Program-made: the position numbers and the translations under genes
Notes under the pieces: model-generated
The model's database searches: none
Seen by the model: only the letters and a program-made list of their open reading frames with translations
What the model was told of the DNA's origin: nothing
Source: Thalassospira profundimaris
GTDB lineage: Bacteria > Pseudomonadota > Alphaproteobacteria > Rhodospirillales > Thalassospiraceae
Length of the DNA stretch: 64,000 nucleotides
Direction: 5' to 3'
Assembly: GCF_003326675.1 (NCBI RefSeq)
Contig: NZ_JPWF01000001.1
Location: forward strand, 434,001-498,000
Shown: in pieces, positions 26,069 through 34,982 of the stretch
How positions within the stretch are numbered: the stretch's first letter is position 1
How the letters are laid out: every line of letters starts with the position of its first letter

Positions 26069-26725
26069 ATGAGCACCAGCAGTACAGTTGCCGAGACAGT
26101 CTATAACGAAATTCGCGATGACATTTTGTATGGCGAATTGCAGCCGGGCGTGAAGCTTAAGCTTGAAGCGCTTCGGGAACGTTATAGCGTCGGCGTCAAT
26201 ACACTGCGCGAGGTGCTTAATCGTCTTGTTGCTTCGGGTTTTGTCTTTGTCGAGGGGCAGAAAGGCTTCCGGGTTGTCGAAACATCGCCATCCAATTTCA
26301 TGGAATTGACGGCAATGCGGCTGTTGCTTGAATGCGACGGTCTGACCGCATCAATGAAGAACGGGGATGTTGAATGGGAAGCCCGCGTTGCCGGGGCCCA
26401 TCACAAACTGGCTGCCATTGAAAAGAAAATGGTGGTGGAGCAAAGCCGCGAACTGACTGTGCGATGGAGCCAGTATGACCGGGAATTTCATCAGGCCCTT
26501 ATTTCGGCATGCGGTTCGGATCTTCATTTGCGGCTTCACCGCGAGATTTTCGATCAGTTCCGGCGCTATGTCGTGATCGAGCTGAAAACCCACGGATTCC
26601 GTGGGCAGGAAATTATCGATGAGCATCGGGAACTTTGCGAACGGGCACTTGCACGCGATGCAGATGCCGCGATTGCAAGGCTGACCGATCATATTGAAAC
26701 TTACCGGCATCGTTCACAGGATTAA
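26069..26725 (+). CDS. GntR-family regulator with FCD domain
   Basis: 218 residues. A winged helix (about 1-70; LRERYSVGVNTLREVLNRLVASGFVF-type recognition region) is followed by an FCD ligand domain whose metal ligands appear intact: D and H in YDREFHQAL, H in DEHREL and H in LTDHIETY. FCD regulators usually bind carboxylic acids and repress uptake and degradation genes. It lies inside the proposed quinate/shikimate operon, 10 bases after the dehydrogenase, so it probably senses a pathway acid and controls the promoter near 22202. Confidence 0.88.
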   Translation: MSTSSTVAETVYNEIRDDILYGELQPGVKLKLEALRERYSVGVNTLREVLNRLVASGFVFVEGQKGFRVVETSPSNFMELTAMRLLLECDGLTASMKNGDVEWEARVAGAHHKLAAIEKKMVVEQSRELTVRWSQYDREFHQALISACGSDLHLRLHREIFDQFRRYVVIELKTHGFRGQEIIDEHRELCERALARDADAAIARLTDHIETYRHRSQD

Positions 26726-26846
26726 CCTGCTGGGCGGGTGGCGCATTTTGCAAGCTGCCCGACGCGTTTGATCAGAATTTTCTGACAAGTCACAGCAGAT
26801 ATCCCGACGGGGCCGGAGCACTCTTTGCGTAGTCCGGAGGGATAAA

Positions 26847-28718
26847 ATGCTGACCTCGATTGCCACAGTTTCACTGTCTGGCGACCTTCAGGAAAAACTT
26901 GATGCCATTGCCGCTGCCGGCTTTGACGGTGTCGAGATTTTTGAAAATGACCTTTTGTCCTTTGACGGATCACCAGCCGATGTTGGCAAGACGATCCGTG
27001 ACCTTGGCCTGAAGCTTGTTACTTTCCAGCCATTCCGCGATTTCGAAGGCATGCCCGAACCCCAGCGCACGCGCGCGTTCGAGCGGGCCGAGCGCAAGTT
27101 TGACCTGATGGAAGAACTTGGTACCGATCTTTTGATGGTTTGTTCAAACGTTTCGCCGCAATCGCTTGGCGGGCTTGACCGGGCAGCAAAGGATCTGGCC
27201 GAACTTGGCGATCGGGCGGCAAAGCGCGGATTGCGCATCGCGTTCGAAGCTCTTTCGTGGGGCAAGCATATTAGCGATTACCGCGACAGTTGGGAAGTGG
27301 TGCGCAGGGCCAATCATCCGAATGTCGGCTTGGTGCTGGATACCTTTCACATCATGGCGCGCAAGGTGCCGCTTGACGCGATTTCATCGATCCCGGGTGA
27401 CAAGATTTTCCTCGTACAGGTGGCTGATGCCCCTATTCTTGAAATGGACGCCCTGTCCTGGAGCCGCCATTTCAGATGTTTCCCCGGGCAGGGGGACTTC
27501 CCGCTTGATGAGTTCATGCGCAATCTGGCGATGACCGGTTATGACGGTCCGCTGTCGCTTGAAATCTTCAATGACCAGTTCCGGTCCAGTTCGACCAAGA
27601 ACGTCGCCAAGGATGGTTTGCGGTCGCTGATTTATCTGGGCGACGGGATCGAGGGCGTCAAGGTCGGGGAAAAGGCAACGACCCTGCCGCCCAAGGCGCA
27701 TGCGCAGGAAGTCGGTTTTGTCGAGTTCGCGGTCGAGGAAGAAACGGCGGACAAGCTTGAAACGCTGTTTGCCGGGCTTGGATTTGAAAAACGCGGCAGC
27801 CACAAGACCAAGGCGGTGACATGGTGGAAACAGGGCGATATCAACCTTGTGATCAATTGCGACAAGGATGGTTTTGCCCATTCCTATAACATCGTGCATG
27901 GCCCGTCAGTTTGTGCGGTCGGCCTTAAGGTTGATGATGCCAAGGCCACCCTTGACCGCGCGCAATCACTTCTTGCTGCACCGTTCAGTCAGGCCGTTGG
28001 CGAGGGCGAAATTGAAATGCCCGCCATTCGCGGTGTTGGCGGCAGCCTTGTTTATTTCCTGGATGACCACAGCGAGCTGTCGCGCATCTGGGATGTTGAA
28101 TTTGAACCGGCAAGCACCGCAGAGACCGCAAAGGCAAAGCTTCGTGCAGTCGATCATGTTTCATACTCGATGCAGTATGAGGAAATGCTGACCTGGCTTT
28201 TGTATTTCACCTCGATCTTTGATCTGGGCAAGATGCCAACCCTTGATATTCCCGATCCGGGCGGCCTTGTGCAAAGTCAGGTGGTGCAAAGTGATGCCGT
28301 GCGCCTGATCCTTAACGGGTCGCAAAGCCCCCATACCCAGCATTCGCAATTCCTGAACGAGTTTTTCGGAAGTGGAGTGCAACATCTGGCCTTTTCGAGC
28401 GACGATATCTTTGCATCGGTTGATTATTGCAAAGAAAACGGCGTCGAGATTTTACCGATCCCGGAAAACTATTACGATGACATCGAAGCACGGTTCGGAT
28501 TGGAGCCGGAACTTCTTGATCGTTTGCGCGCACGTAATATTCTCTATGATCGTGATGACGAAGGTGAATATTATCAGGCCTATACGCGCACCTTTGCCAA
28601 CCGCTTCTTCTTTGAGCTGGTTGAACGGCGGGCGTATCGCGGGTTCGGGGCGGCAAATGCACCGATCCGACTGGCATCGCAAACACGCATGAACCGTCGC
28701 AGCGAGGCGGCGAAATAA
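26847..28718 (+). CDS. quiC: 3-dehydroshikimate dehydratase fused to an HPPD-like (VOC) domain, QuiC type
   Basis: 623 residues in two parts. Residues 1-270 form an AP-endonuclease/xylose-isomerase-type TIM barrel (AFEALSWGKHI, LVLDTFHIMARK, VQVADAPILEMD, FPGQGDFPL), the metal-dependent part that makes protocatechuate from 3-dehydroshikimate. Residues 290-610 resemble 4-hydroxyphenylpyruvate dioxygenase; the iron-binding H-H-E triad is still visible (DHVSYSM near 438, VQHLAF near 513, FFFELVERR near 590). Pseudomonas QuiC1 has the same fusion. GGAGGG precedes the ATG. Whether the second domain is active is unknown. Confidence 0.85.
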   Translation: MLTSIATVSLSGDLQEKLDAIAAAGFDGVEIFENDLLSFDGSPADVGKTIRDLGLKLVTFQPFRDFEGMPEPQRTRAFERAERKFDLMEELGTDLLMVCSNVSPQSLGGLDRAAKDLAELGDRAAKRGLRIAFEALSWGKHISDYRDSWEVVRRANHPNVGLVLDTFHIMARKVPLDAISSIPGDKIFLVQVADAPILEMDALSWSRHFRCFPGQGDFPLDEFMRNLAMTGYDGPLSLEIFNDQFRSSSTKNVAKDGLRSLIYLGDGIEGVKVGEKATTLPPKAHAQEVGFVEFAVEEETADKLETLFAGLGFEKRGSHKTKAVTWWKQGDINLVINCDKDGFAHSYNIVHGPSVCAVGLKVDDAKATLDRAQSLLAAPFSQAVGEGEIEMPAIRGVGGSLVYFLDDHSELSRIWDVEFEPASTAETAKAKLRAVDHVSYSMQYEEMLTWLLYFTSIFDLGKMPTLDIPDPGGLVQSQVVQSDAVRLILNGSQSPHTQHSQFLNEFFGSGVQHLAFSSDDIFASVDYCKENGVEILPIPENYYDDIEARFGLEPELLDRLRARNILYDRDDEGEYYQAYTRTFANRFFFELVERRAYRGFGAANAPIRLASQTRMNRRSEAAK

Positions 28719-28787
28719 ACAGGGTCGTCTGACGGGCTTATGCAGCCCCCGAAATGCAAGGACGGGCAAAAAGGTGGAAATACAGAA

Positions 28788-29234
28788 ATGAGCGTGCAGG
28801 AAATTCTTGTCATCAATGGACCGAACCTGAACCTTCTTGGTCAGCGTCAGCCGGAAATCTATGGCTATGACACGCTTGAAACGATTGAAGCGAAATGTGT
28901 CGAGCTTGCCAAGGAACTGAATGTTTCAGTGCGTTTCGGGCAGTCGAACCACGAAGGCGCGATCATTGATCTGATCCATGAGGCCCGCCTGAAATCAGCG
29001 GCGATCATCATCAATGCCGGGGCATACACCCATACGTCGGCGGCCATCCATGACGCACTTAAGACCTTTGACGGCTATATCATCGAGCTGCACATTTCCA
29101 ATCCGCATGCCCGTGAAGAATTCCGCCATAAAAGCTGGATCAGTTCGGTGGCAGATGCGGTGATGGCAGGGGCGGGTGCGTATGGCTATGAACTGGCAAC
29201 GCGACTGGCAGCAGAGAAGATCAAGAAAAGCTGA
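28788..29234 (+). CDS. aroQ: Type II 3-dehydroquinate dehydratase
   Basis: 148 residues, the exact family length. It dehydrates 3-dehydroquinate to 3-dehydroshikimate. Motifs: INGPNLNLLGQRQPEIYG with the catalytic Tyr, FGQSNHEGAIIDLIHEA, NAGAYTHTSAAIHDAL, and ELHISNPHAREEFRHKS with the catalytic His. ATG 28788 is chosen by homology; the frame opens at 28740. As the last gene of the operon it would link quinate (via dehydroquinate) to QuiC. A biosynthetic role is also possible. Confidence 0.93.
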   Translation: MSVQEILVINGPNLNLLGQRQPEIYGYDTLETIEAKCVELAKELNVSVRFGQSNHEGAIIDLIHEARLKSAAIIINAGAYTHTSAAIHDALKTFDGYIIELHISNPHAREEFRHKSWISSVADAVMAGAGAYGYELATRLAAEKIKKS

Positions 29235-29334
29235 TTTTCGGGTTTGCTTTTTCATATCGTATTCGCCATTTGGTTCGGTTATATGGCGAATAATGATTTG
29301 AAAATTTACGACACGATTTGAATTGAAATCAAAC

Positions 29335-29358
29335 AAGGGCAGCATTTGGCTGCCCTTT
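29335..29358 (+). terminator. Hairpin between aroQ and recR (convergent)
   Basis: AAGGGCAGC (29335-29343) / GCTGCCCTT (29349-29357) with loop ATTTG and a short T3 tail. A second hairpin, ATTCGCCAT (29261-29269) / ATGGCGAAT (29283-29291), lies closer to aroQ. Either may end the quinate operon. Confidence 0.55.
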
Positions 29359-29380
29359 CCTGTGCGGTTCACATCAATGC

Positions 29381-29974
29381 CTAGACCGAGCTGCGCGACC
29401 GCAGGGCAGCCGCAAGGGTGCCATCATCAAGATAATCAAGTTCCCCGCCAACCGGGACGCCATGGGCAAGGCGGGTGACTTTTACCCCGGTTTCGATCAG
29501 CCGTTCGGTGATGTAATGGGCCGTGGTTTGGCCATCGACCGTGGCGTTGGTGGCAAGGATGACTTCGGCAACATCGCCATTGCGCACCCGATTGACCAAC
29601 TGATCGATTTTAAGGTCGTCCGGGCCAACACCATCAAGCGGCGATAATGTGCCGCCAAGAACATGATATTGCCCCTTGAAGGCACCGCCACGTTCAAGCG
29701 CCCAAAGGTCCTGGACTTCTTCGACCACGCAAATCATGTCGGTGCCGCGATTATGGTCGGCACAGATATGGCAGGGGTCGGTGACATCGATATTGCCGCA
29801 ATTGGTGCATGTGGTCATGGCCGCAGCCGTTTCATGCAGCGCATCGGCAAGCGGGATCATCAGGGTTTCGGGTTTTTTGAGCATCTGTAAAACCGCACGC
29901 CGCGCAGAACGCGGGCCAAGGCCCGGCAGGCGCGACAGAAGCTTGATCAGATTTTCGATTTCCCGTCCGGTCAT
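29381..29974 (-). CDS. recR: Recombination mediator RecR
   Basis: 197 residues, normal for RecR, which with RecF/RecO loads RecA at gaps. Visible are the helix-hairpin-helix [18 protein letters not shown], the four-cysteine zinc motif [16 protein letters not shown], and the Toprim domain with [15 protein letters not shown] and [18 protein letters not shown] 29974 is chosen by homology ([13 protein letters not shown]); the frame opens at 30043. It is third in the minus-strand order dnaX, ybaB, recR, a common bacterial arrangement. Confidence 0.96.
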   Translation of the reverse strand: MTGREIENLIKLLSRLPGLGPRSARRAVLQMLKKPETLMIPLADALHETAAAMTTCTNCGNIDVTDPCHICADHNRGTDMICVVEEVQDLWALERGGAFKGQYHVLGGTLSPLDGVGPDDLKIDQLVNRVRNGDVAEVILATNATVDGQTTAHYITERLIETGVKVTRLAHGVPVGGELDYLDDGTLAAALRSRSSV

Positions 29975-30096
29975 GGTGATCCCGTTTGTGGTGGTGTTAG
30001 TGTACTGATCTTGTATCAAAAACAAAGGGCGGCGCAATGCCACCCTTTGCCGCGTACGATGAATGTACGAAATACTATATGGCGTTCGATGACAAA

Positions 30097-30420
30097 TCAG
30101 AACGGCAGTTTGAAACCTTCGGGAAGGTTCATGCCGCCGGTGACGTCTTTCATCTTTTCCTGAACGGCGGCTTCGACCTTGACCTTGGCGTCGTTATAGG
30201 CCGCAACGATCAGGTCTTCGAGGACCTCGGTATCGTTCGGGTCTACGATGCTTTTATCAAGCGAAAGACCGCGCATTTCGCCTTTGCCATTGAGCATCAC
30301 CTTGACCATGCCCGCACCGGACTGGCCTTCGACCTGGAGTTCAACCAGACTTTCCTGCATTTCCTGCATTTTGGTCTGCATTTGCTGGGCCTGTTTCAGC
30401 ATCCCTGCAAGGTTCTTCAT
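30097..30420 (-). CDS. ybaB: YbaB/EbfC nucleoid-associated protein
   Basis: 107 residues. A heptad-rich N terminus ([19 protein letters not shown]) leads into the YbaB core with [19 protein letters not shown] and [16 protein letters not shown]. Members form dimers that bind DNA. Its ATG overlaps the dnaX stop (ATGA, 30417-30420), and recR follows 122 bases downstream. Confidence 0.95.
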   Translation of the reverse strand: MKNLAGMLKQAQQMQTKMQEMQESLVELQVEGQSGAGMVKVMLNGKGEMRGLSLDKSIVDPNDTEVLEDLIVAAYNDAKVKVEAAVQEKMKDVTGGMNLPEGFKLPF

Positions 30421-32288
30421 AGCTCGTCGTCTCCTTCGAGATAAAATGCGTCGTCATATACGGAACCGCTTTCGTCCTCTTCACCTTCGGACGTTTCCTG
30501 TCCGGGTGGCAGGTGGACGGCAACGATTTTTGCGTTTGGCAAACCATCAAGGATGGCTTTGACCACCGGGTCCTGCGAGGCGTCAGCCTTGCGCTGTTCC
30601 AGTGCCTCGAGTTCCTGTTCCTTAAGGGTCGGTGCCCCTTCTTCGCGTTCAGAAACACTGACCAGCCAGCGATGCCCGGTTAGGGTATTCATCGCCTTGA
30701 TCAATTGTGTTGAAAGGTCTGAACGCGCACCCCGTGCCGGGCGGAATTCAATCCGGCCCGGTTCGTATTTCACGAGATGCATATAGTTTTTGACCTGCAT
30801 GGCAATGCCGGTGGTCTCGCGGTCCTTGCCAAGAAGTTCCGCAACCTCGGCGAAGCTTTCAGGCATTTTGGCGTAAACGACCTGTTCGACCTGTTCTGGT
30901 TCGCCAAGCGGGTCCGGGCGGCGCTGGGCCACTGCCGCGGCACCACCACCACCATTAACCACCTGCATACGCGGGCCGGGGCCGCCATTGCCGCCCCCGC
31001 CGCCGCCTTGCGGGGCACCGGCACCGCCATTTGCCATGTCCTGGCGGAGTTTTTTGATCAGATCACCCGGCGATGGCATTTCCGCAGCATAGGCCAGACG
31101 GATCAGAATCATTTCAGCGGCCTGAATGGGCGAAGGCGCAATGCGCGTTTCTTCAAGCCCCTTAAGCAGCATCTGCCATGCGCGGGTAAGCTGCGGCATG
31201 GCAAGTTTGGCCGCGATTTCCTTGCCGCGTTCACGTTCGATCTGTGAAACACCGGGATCATTGGCGGCATCGGGCGACAGTTTCACACGGGTCAGCCAAT
31301 GGGTCAGGTCGAGCATATCCTGCAACATCACGGCGGGATCGCCACCCAGTGCATATTGCGCGCTCAGAAGTTCAAGCGCCTCGTTGATTTCGCCCTTCAT
31401 GGTGAAATCAAACAGATCGAAAATGCGTGACCGATCCGAAAGGCCCAGCATATCACGGACCTGCTGGGTGGTGACTTTGCCGGCACCATGCGAAATCGCC
31501 TGGTCAAGCAGGCTCATACCGTCACGGACAGAACCATCAGCCGCACGGGCGATCAGGGCGACGGCTTCTTCTTCGATCTCTGCCTTTTCCAGCCCGGCAA
31601 TGCGGGTGTAGTGGGCGGCCAGTTCGTCAGTTTGAACACGGCGAAGGTCAAAGCGCTGACAGCGCGACAGAACCGTGATCGGAATTTTGCGGATTTCAGT
31701 GGTCGCGAAGATGAATTTCACATGCTCTGGCGGTTCTTCAAGGGTCTTGAGAAGCGCGTTGAACGCACTTTTCGACAGCATATGCACTTCGTCGATGATG
31801 TAGATCTTGTAGCGTGCCGATGTCGGGCGATAGCGAACGCCTTCGATCAGTTCGCGAATGTCATCAACACCGGTCCGCGACGCGGCATCCATTTCCAAAA
31901 CATCAACATGGCGGTCTTCGGCAATTGCCCGGCAATGTTCGCATACACCACACGGTTCAATCGTTGCCCCGCCCTTGCCATCAGGCCCGATGCAGTTCAG
32001 CGCACGGGCAATGATACGGGCCGTTGTGGTTTTCCCGATACCACGCACACCGGTCAGAACGAAGGCATGGGCCAAACGTCCGCTTTCAAGGGCGTTTGAC
32101 AGGGTCTTGACCATCGGGCCATGACCGATCAGCTCTTCGAAGGTTTTCGGACGGTATTTTCGCGCAAGAACCTGATACTCGCTTTTGGGGGCGGTATCGG
32201 TGTCACCGGCTGCGGGCGCGGCGCTGGTTGGTGCTGCGGCGTTGCTTTCGGGCATATCCTGGCTGGCGGTCTCGATCTGATCGCTCAT
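30417..32288 (-). CDS. dnaX: DNA polymerase III subunit gamma/tau
   Basis: 623 residues. The clamp-loader ATPase has Walker A GVRGIGKTTTARII, a zinc module with CGVCEHC, Walker B IIDEVHMLSKSAFNALL and the sensor-1 segment FIFATTEIRKIP. A glycine-rich linker near residues 420-460 precedes the tau C-terminal region that contacts the polymerase. ATG 32288 is supported by the SDQIET start; an acidic C terminus ends the protein. No good frameshift signal for a short gamma form was found. It is coupled to ybaB by a four-base overlap. Confidence 0.96.
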   Translation of the reverse strand: MSDQIETASQDMPESNAAAPTSAAPAAGDTDTAPKSEYQVLARKYRPKTFEELIGHGPMVKTLSNALESGRLAHAFVLTGVRGIGKTTTARIIARALNCIGPDGKGGATIEPCGVCEHCRAIAEDRHVDVLEMDAASRTGVDDIRELIEGVRYRPTSARYKIYIIDEVHMLSKSAFNALLKTLEEPPEHVKFIFATTEIRKIPITVLSRCQRFDLRRVQTDELAAHYTRIAGLEKAEIEEEAVALIARAADGSVRDGMSLLDQAISHGAGKVTTQQVRDMLGLSDRSRIFDLFDFTMKGEINEALELLSAQYALGGDPAVMLQDMLDLTHWLTRVKLSPDAANDPGVSQIERERGKEIAAKLAMPQLTRAWQMLLKGLEETRIAPSPIQAAEMILIRLAYAAEMPSPGDLIKKLRQDMANGGAGAPQGGGGGGNGGPGPRMQVVNGGGGAAAVAQRRPDPLGEPEQVEQVVYAKMPESFAEVAELLGKDRETTGIAMQVKNYMHLVKYEPGRIEFRPARGARSDLSTQLIKAMNTLTGHRWLVSVSEREEGAPTLKEQELEALEQRKADASQDPVVKAILDGLPNAKIVAVHLPPGQETSEGEEDESGSVYDDAFYLEGDDEL

Positions 32289-32440
32289 TCATCCGGTCCG
32301 GCATGTTTAAAGTCAGTTCGGTTTTAGCAGCTTCCATCGGCGATGGGAAAGACCAAGTGGGAAATTTCCCACACAAAAAACCACATGCCCGAAGATGTAA
32401 GGCACATGACAAAAAACAAGGGGATGTTCGGGGAGAGATA

Positions 32441-32545
32441 AGGGTGAGAGACTGAACAACGACCCGGAAAAACTCGTTACGGCTGCTACCTTCCGGTCCT
32501 GACCGGGTTGGCGAGCGGTCCGTCCACTGCCAGCCTCTCGCCCCC
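32441..32545 (-). ncRNA. ffs: Signal recognition particle 4.5S RNA
   Basis: On the minus strand the highly conserved SRP core is present: GGTCAGGACCGGAAGGTAGC and then AGCCGTAACGAG, which form the asymmetric loop and GGAA tetraloop that Ffh binds. The RNA begins near GGGGGCGAGAGGCTGG, which pairs with CAGTCTCTCACCC at the 3' end. Ends are approximate (5' 32539-32546, 3' near 32441). It lies 152 bases upstream of dnaX. Confidence 0.93.
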
Positions 32546-32574
32546 TATATCGCGCAACAGGCACCAAAACGCAA
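32546..32574 (-). promoter_or_regulatory. Promoter of ffs
   Basis: On the minus strand TTGCGT (32574-32569), a 17-base spacer, and GATATA (32551-32546) precede the conserved 5' end of the SRP RNA. Spacing fits sigma70. Confidence 0.6.
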
Positions 32575-32730
32575 GCGTTGGCTGGGATTTTTTCTATCAT
32601 GACGCAATCGTGGCTTTTGGCGGGCTGGCGTCCGCGTTAATGTCGCCACAAATCCCCACATAAAAGCCGGGAACCTCAACAGGTTGAAAGACCGGTTTCC
32701 GACAAGCCCCATTCAAGGAAACGCACCGCC

Positions 32731-33657
32731 ATGAACAGGCAGTTTTACGAATCCATCAATCTTGATCGTGATGCCGTGCTGCGCAAAACCCAAAACTGGC
32801 AACAGATTCTGTTGGCAGAAGAGTCGCTGCGTATTCTGGTCTGTCACGATGGTGATCCGCTTTTTGCCTGGCCAGAGGATATGGATGCCCATGAACTGGT
32901 GGTGTTGGGCGGGCCTGCAATTGCCTATCTGGATGTTGATTTGAATGGCGGGCACTGGATTTATATCGGGCGGGATGCAAGTGGCCCGGTGATCGCGGTT
33001 GATATTGCCCCGGTGGTTCCCGAACGTGATGATGCCGTGCGTGCCCTTGGTGGCGGGTTTGGCGATATGCGCACACGCATGGCCGCCCTTTCAAGTGACG
33101 AGGCGGCATTGGCCGCCCAGGCACGTGCGATTTTCAACTGGCATCGCGGACATCAGTTTTGCGGGGCCTGCGGGCATCCCAACCGGATTGAAGAGGCCGG
33201 CTACCGGTTGCAATGTACCAATCCGAATTGCGGCAAGGCCCATTTCCCGCGCACGGACCCGGCAGTGATCATGCTTATCCATCATCAAGACCATGTGTTG
33301 CTGGCCAGATCGCCGCAATTCATGCCCAATATGGTGTCGGTGCTGGCGGGATTTGTGGAGCCGGGCGAAACTCTTGAACAGGCGGTGGCGCGTGAAGTTT
33401 ATGAGGAAGTCGGTGTACGGATCAAACGCCCGCATTATGTTGCGTCCCAGCCTTGGCCATTTCCCGGTTCCCTGATGCTTGGCTTTGTCGCCGAGGCAGA
33501 AACAACCGAACTGATCCCGGATAAGGAAGAGATCGAATTTGCCCTGTGGGTGCATCGCGACGATGTGCCGACATTGCCCGAAAGAGGCATTAATTTGCCG
33601 CGTCCGATCTCAATTGCACGCTACCTTCTGGAAAACTGGTGTGCCGGGCTCATATAG
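32731..33657 (+). CDS. nudC: NADH pyrophosphatase / RNA-decapping Nudix hydrolase NudC
   Basis: 308 residues. The middle carries the NudC zinc ribbon (CGACGHPN ... CTNPNCGKAHFPR), then a Nudix box GFVEPGETLEQAVAREVYEE and the NADH-specific SQPWPFPGSLMLGF motif that marks this subfamily. It cleaves NAD(H) to NMN(H) and AMP and removes NAD caps from RNA. Start ATG at 32731 gives the normal length. It is divergent from ffs. The following binding-protein gene begins close behind. Confidence 0.94.
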   Translation: MNRQFYESINLDRDAVLRKTQNWQQILLAEESLRILVCHDGDPLFAWPEDMDAHELVVLGGPAIAYLDVDLNGGHWIYIGRDASGPVIAVDIAPVVPERDDAVRALGGGFGDMRTRMAALSSDEAALAAQARAIFNWHRGHQFCGACGHPNRIEEAGYRLQCTNPNCGKAHFPRTDPAVIMLIHHQDHVLLARSPQFMPNMVSVLAGFVEPGETLEQAVAREVYEEVGVRIKRPHYVASQPWPFPGSLMLGFVAEAETTELIPDKEEIEFALWVHRDDVPTLPERGINLPRPISIARYLLENWCAGLI

Positions 33658-33746
33658 AAAGCAAGGGGCATTGTGATTGTGCTGATCCGATCGGCACAAC
33701 CTTTCAGACGACCCGTCGGGCACAGGTATTACAGGACAAAGATTTG

Positions 33747-34547
33747 GTGCAGGAAATCCGTTCAAAATGGAATGCAATTCTGGCGTTTTTGATGCTGGTT
33801 GCATTGTCATTGGTATTTGAACCCCTGCCTGCACATGCCAAAGACCCGGTTCCGGTCAAGGTCGGGGCATATGAATATGGCGTGGTCTATTTTTTTGAAA
33901 ATGGCGAGCCAAAGGGTCTTGTCCCGGCCCTGATTACTCTTATGAACAGGATGCAGGACGACTATCACTTTGAACTGGCTGAAACGTCGTCGCGGCGCAG
34001 ATATCAGGCGATTGAACAGGGTGAAGTTGATCTGGTGCTTTTGGAAAGCGCAGAGTGGGACTGGCCGGATTATGATGTTCTGCTGTCGAACCCGATTGTT
34101 CGCGAAAAGGATATCTATCTTGCGCTTTCAAACCGCACCGATACCAAGGAACTTTTTTCGGATGTAACGGCGCATCGGTTGTTATGTGTTCTGGGCTTCC
34201 ATTACGGGTTCGCCAATTATAATGCCGACCCTGAATATCTGCGTGATAATTTCAATGTGTCGCTGCACTACAACGAAGGCGAGGTTCTTGCCGGCCTGTT
34301 TGCCAATGAAGCGCCAATTGCCATCGTGTCAGCCGGTTTTCTTGCCCGGCAACTGGTCGATGATCCGAGATTGCGCGACCGTATCGTCATTGCGGATCAA
34401 CCGGACGCGACATATGACCTTGTTTCTGTCCTGTCCAAAGATTCTGCCATTTCCCTTGATGCATTCAATGCACTGATTGCAGAACTTCTGGCGACCGGTG
34501 AAGTCGAACGGTTGTGGCGACAACTTCACATCGGTGTATCGGGCTAG
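33747..34547 (+). CDS. Periplasmic solute-binding protein, family 3 type, lone
   Basis: About 266 residues. A signal peptide (WNAILAFLMLVALSLVFEPLPAHA) is followed by a small type II binding fold: VKVGAYEYGVVYFFENG at the start, RRRYQAIEQGEVDLVL, and VERLWRQLHIG at the end, as in amino acid-binding SBP_bac_3 proteins. No permease or ATPase gene is adjacent, so it may be an orphan sensor or accessory protein. The start is TTG 33744 or GTG 33747, 7-10 bases after AGGA; the frame is open to 33639, overlapping nudC. Confidence 0.72.
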   Translation: MQEIRSKWNAILAFLMLVALSLVFEPLPAHAKDPVPVKVGAYEYGVVYFFENGEPKGLVPALITLMNRMQDDYHFELAETSSRRRYQAIEQGEVDLVLLESAEWDWPDYDVLLSNPIVREKDIYLALSNRTDTKELFSDVTAHRLLCVLGFHYGFANYNADPEYLRDNFNVSLHYNEGEVLAGLFANEAPIAIVSAGFLARQLVDDPRLRDRIVIADQPDATYDLVSVLSKDSAISLDAFNALIAELLATGEVERLWRQLHIGVSG

Positions 34548-34558
34548 GGACGGATATC

Positions 34559-34927
34559 CTAGTCAAGTGGCGGTATGCGGGCGATGACATTGCGCCGCAG
34601 GCTTTCCGGGCGTTCGCGCCAGGCAACAATTCCTTCTTCACTTTCGGCGTAGCGTTGGGCCAGATCGCAAAGATCGTCGATCATGGTATCGGGATCGACA
34701 TTGCCATAGACGTATCCCCACTTGCCCGCACCATTCAGGGCAATCGAACAGCCCGATTTGCAATTGTTCAGACATTCCGCCGGACGCAGGTCAAACGGCA
34801 AATCCTGGTCTGCACACAGTTCTGTCATGCGATCAAACAGCTGTTTACCGTGACGAGGATCGGTCTGGGCATCGGCATGTGATGCGGTGCAGGTGATGCA
34901 GATATTCAGGCGTGGTTTGGCGGGCAT
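34559..34927 (-). CDS. DUF1636 putative metal-binding protein
   Basis: 122 residues. CITCTASHAD and AECLNNCKSGCSIAL give five cysteines in a thioredoxin-like ferredoxin pattern, and the C terminus reads GIVAWRERPESLRRNVIARIPP, the DUF1636 signature. Members often lie with cobalamin or metal-homeostasis genes, but none are seen here. ATG 34927 is preferred over 34963 because the family begins close to the first Cys pair. Next to it, on the same strand, is a LysR gene. Confidence 0.8.
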   Translation of the reverse strand: MPAKPRLNICITCTASHADAQTDPRHGKQLFDRMTELCADQDLPFDLRPAECLNNCKSGCSIALNGAGKWGYVYGNVDPDTMIDDLCDLAQRYAESEEGIVAWRERPESLRRNVIARIPPLD

Positions 34928-34982
34928 AACTTGATCTTTGATGAAGGGGTTTTTGACGGGCAATTACGGGGCGGGCATCCAA

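Noticed and set aside
31046..31056. Six A's in dnaX (minus strand) as a programmed frameshift site for gamma
   Set aside because: The run is framed AAA-AAA-C, not the A-AAA-AAG slippery heptamer, and no strong stem-loop follows.
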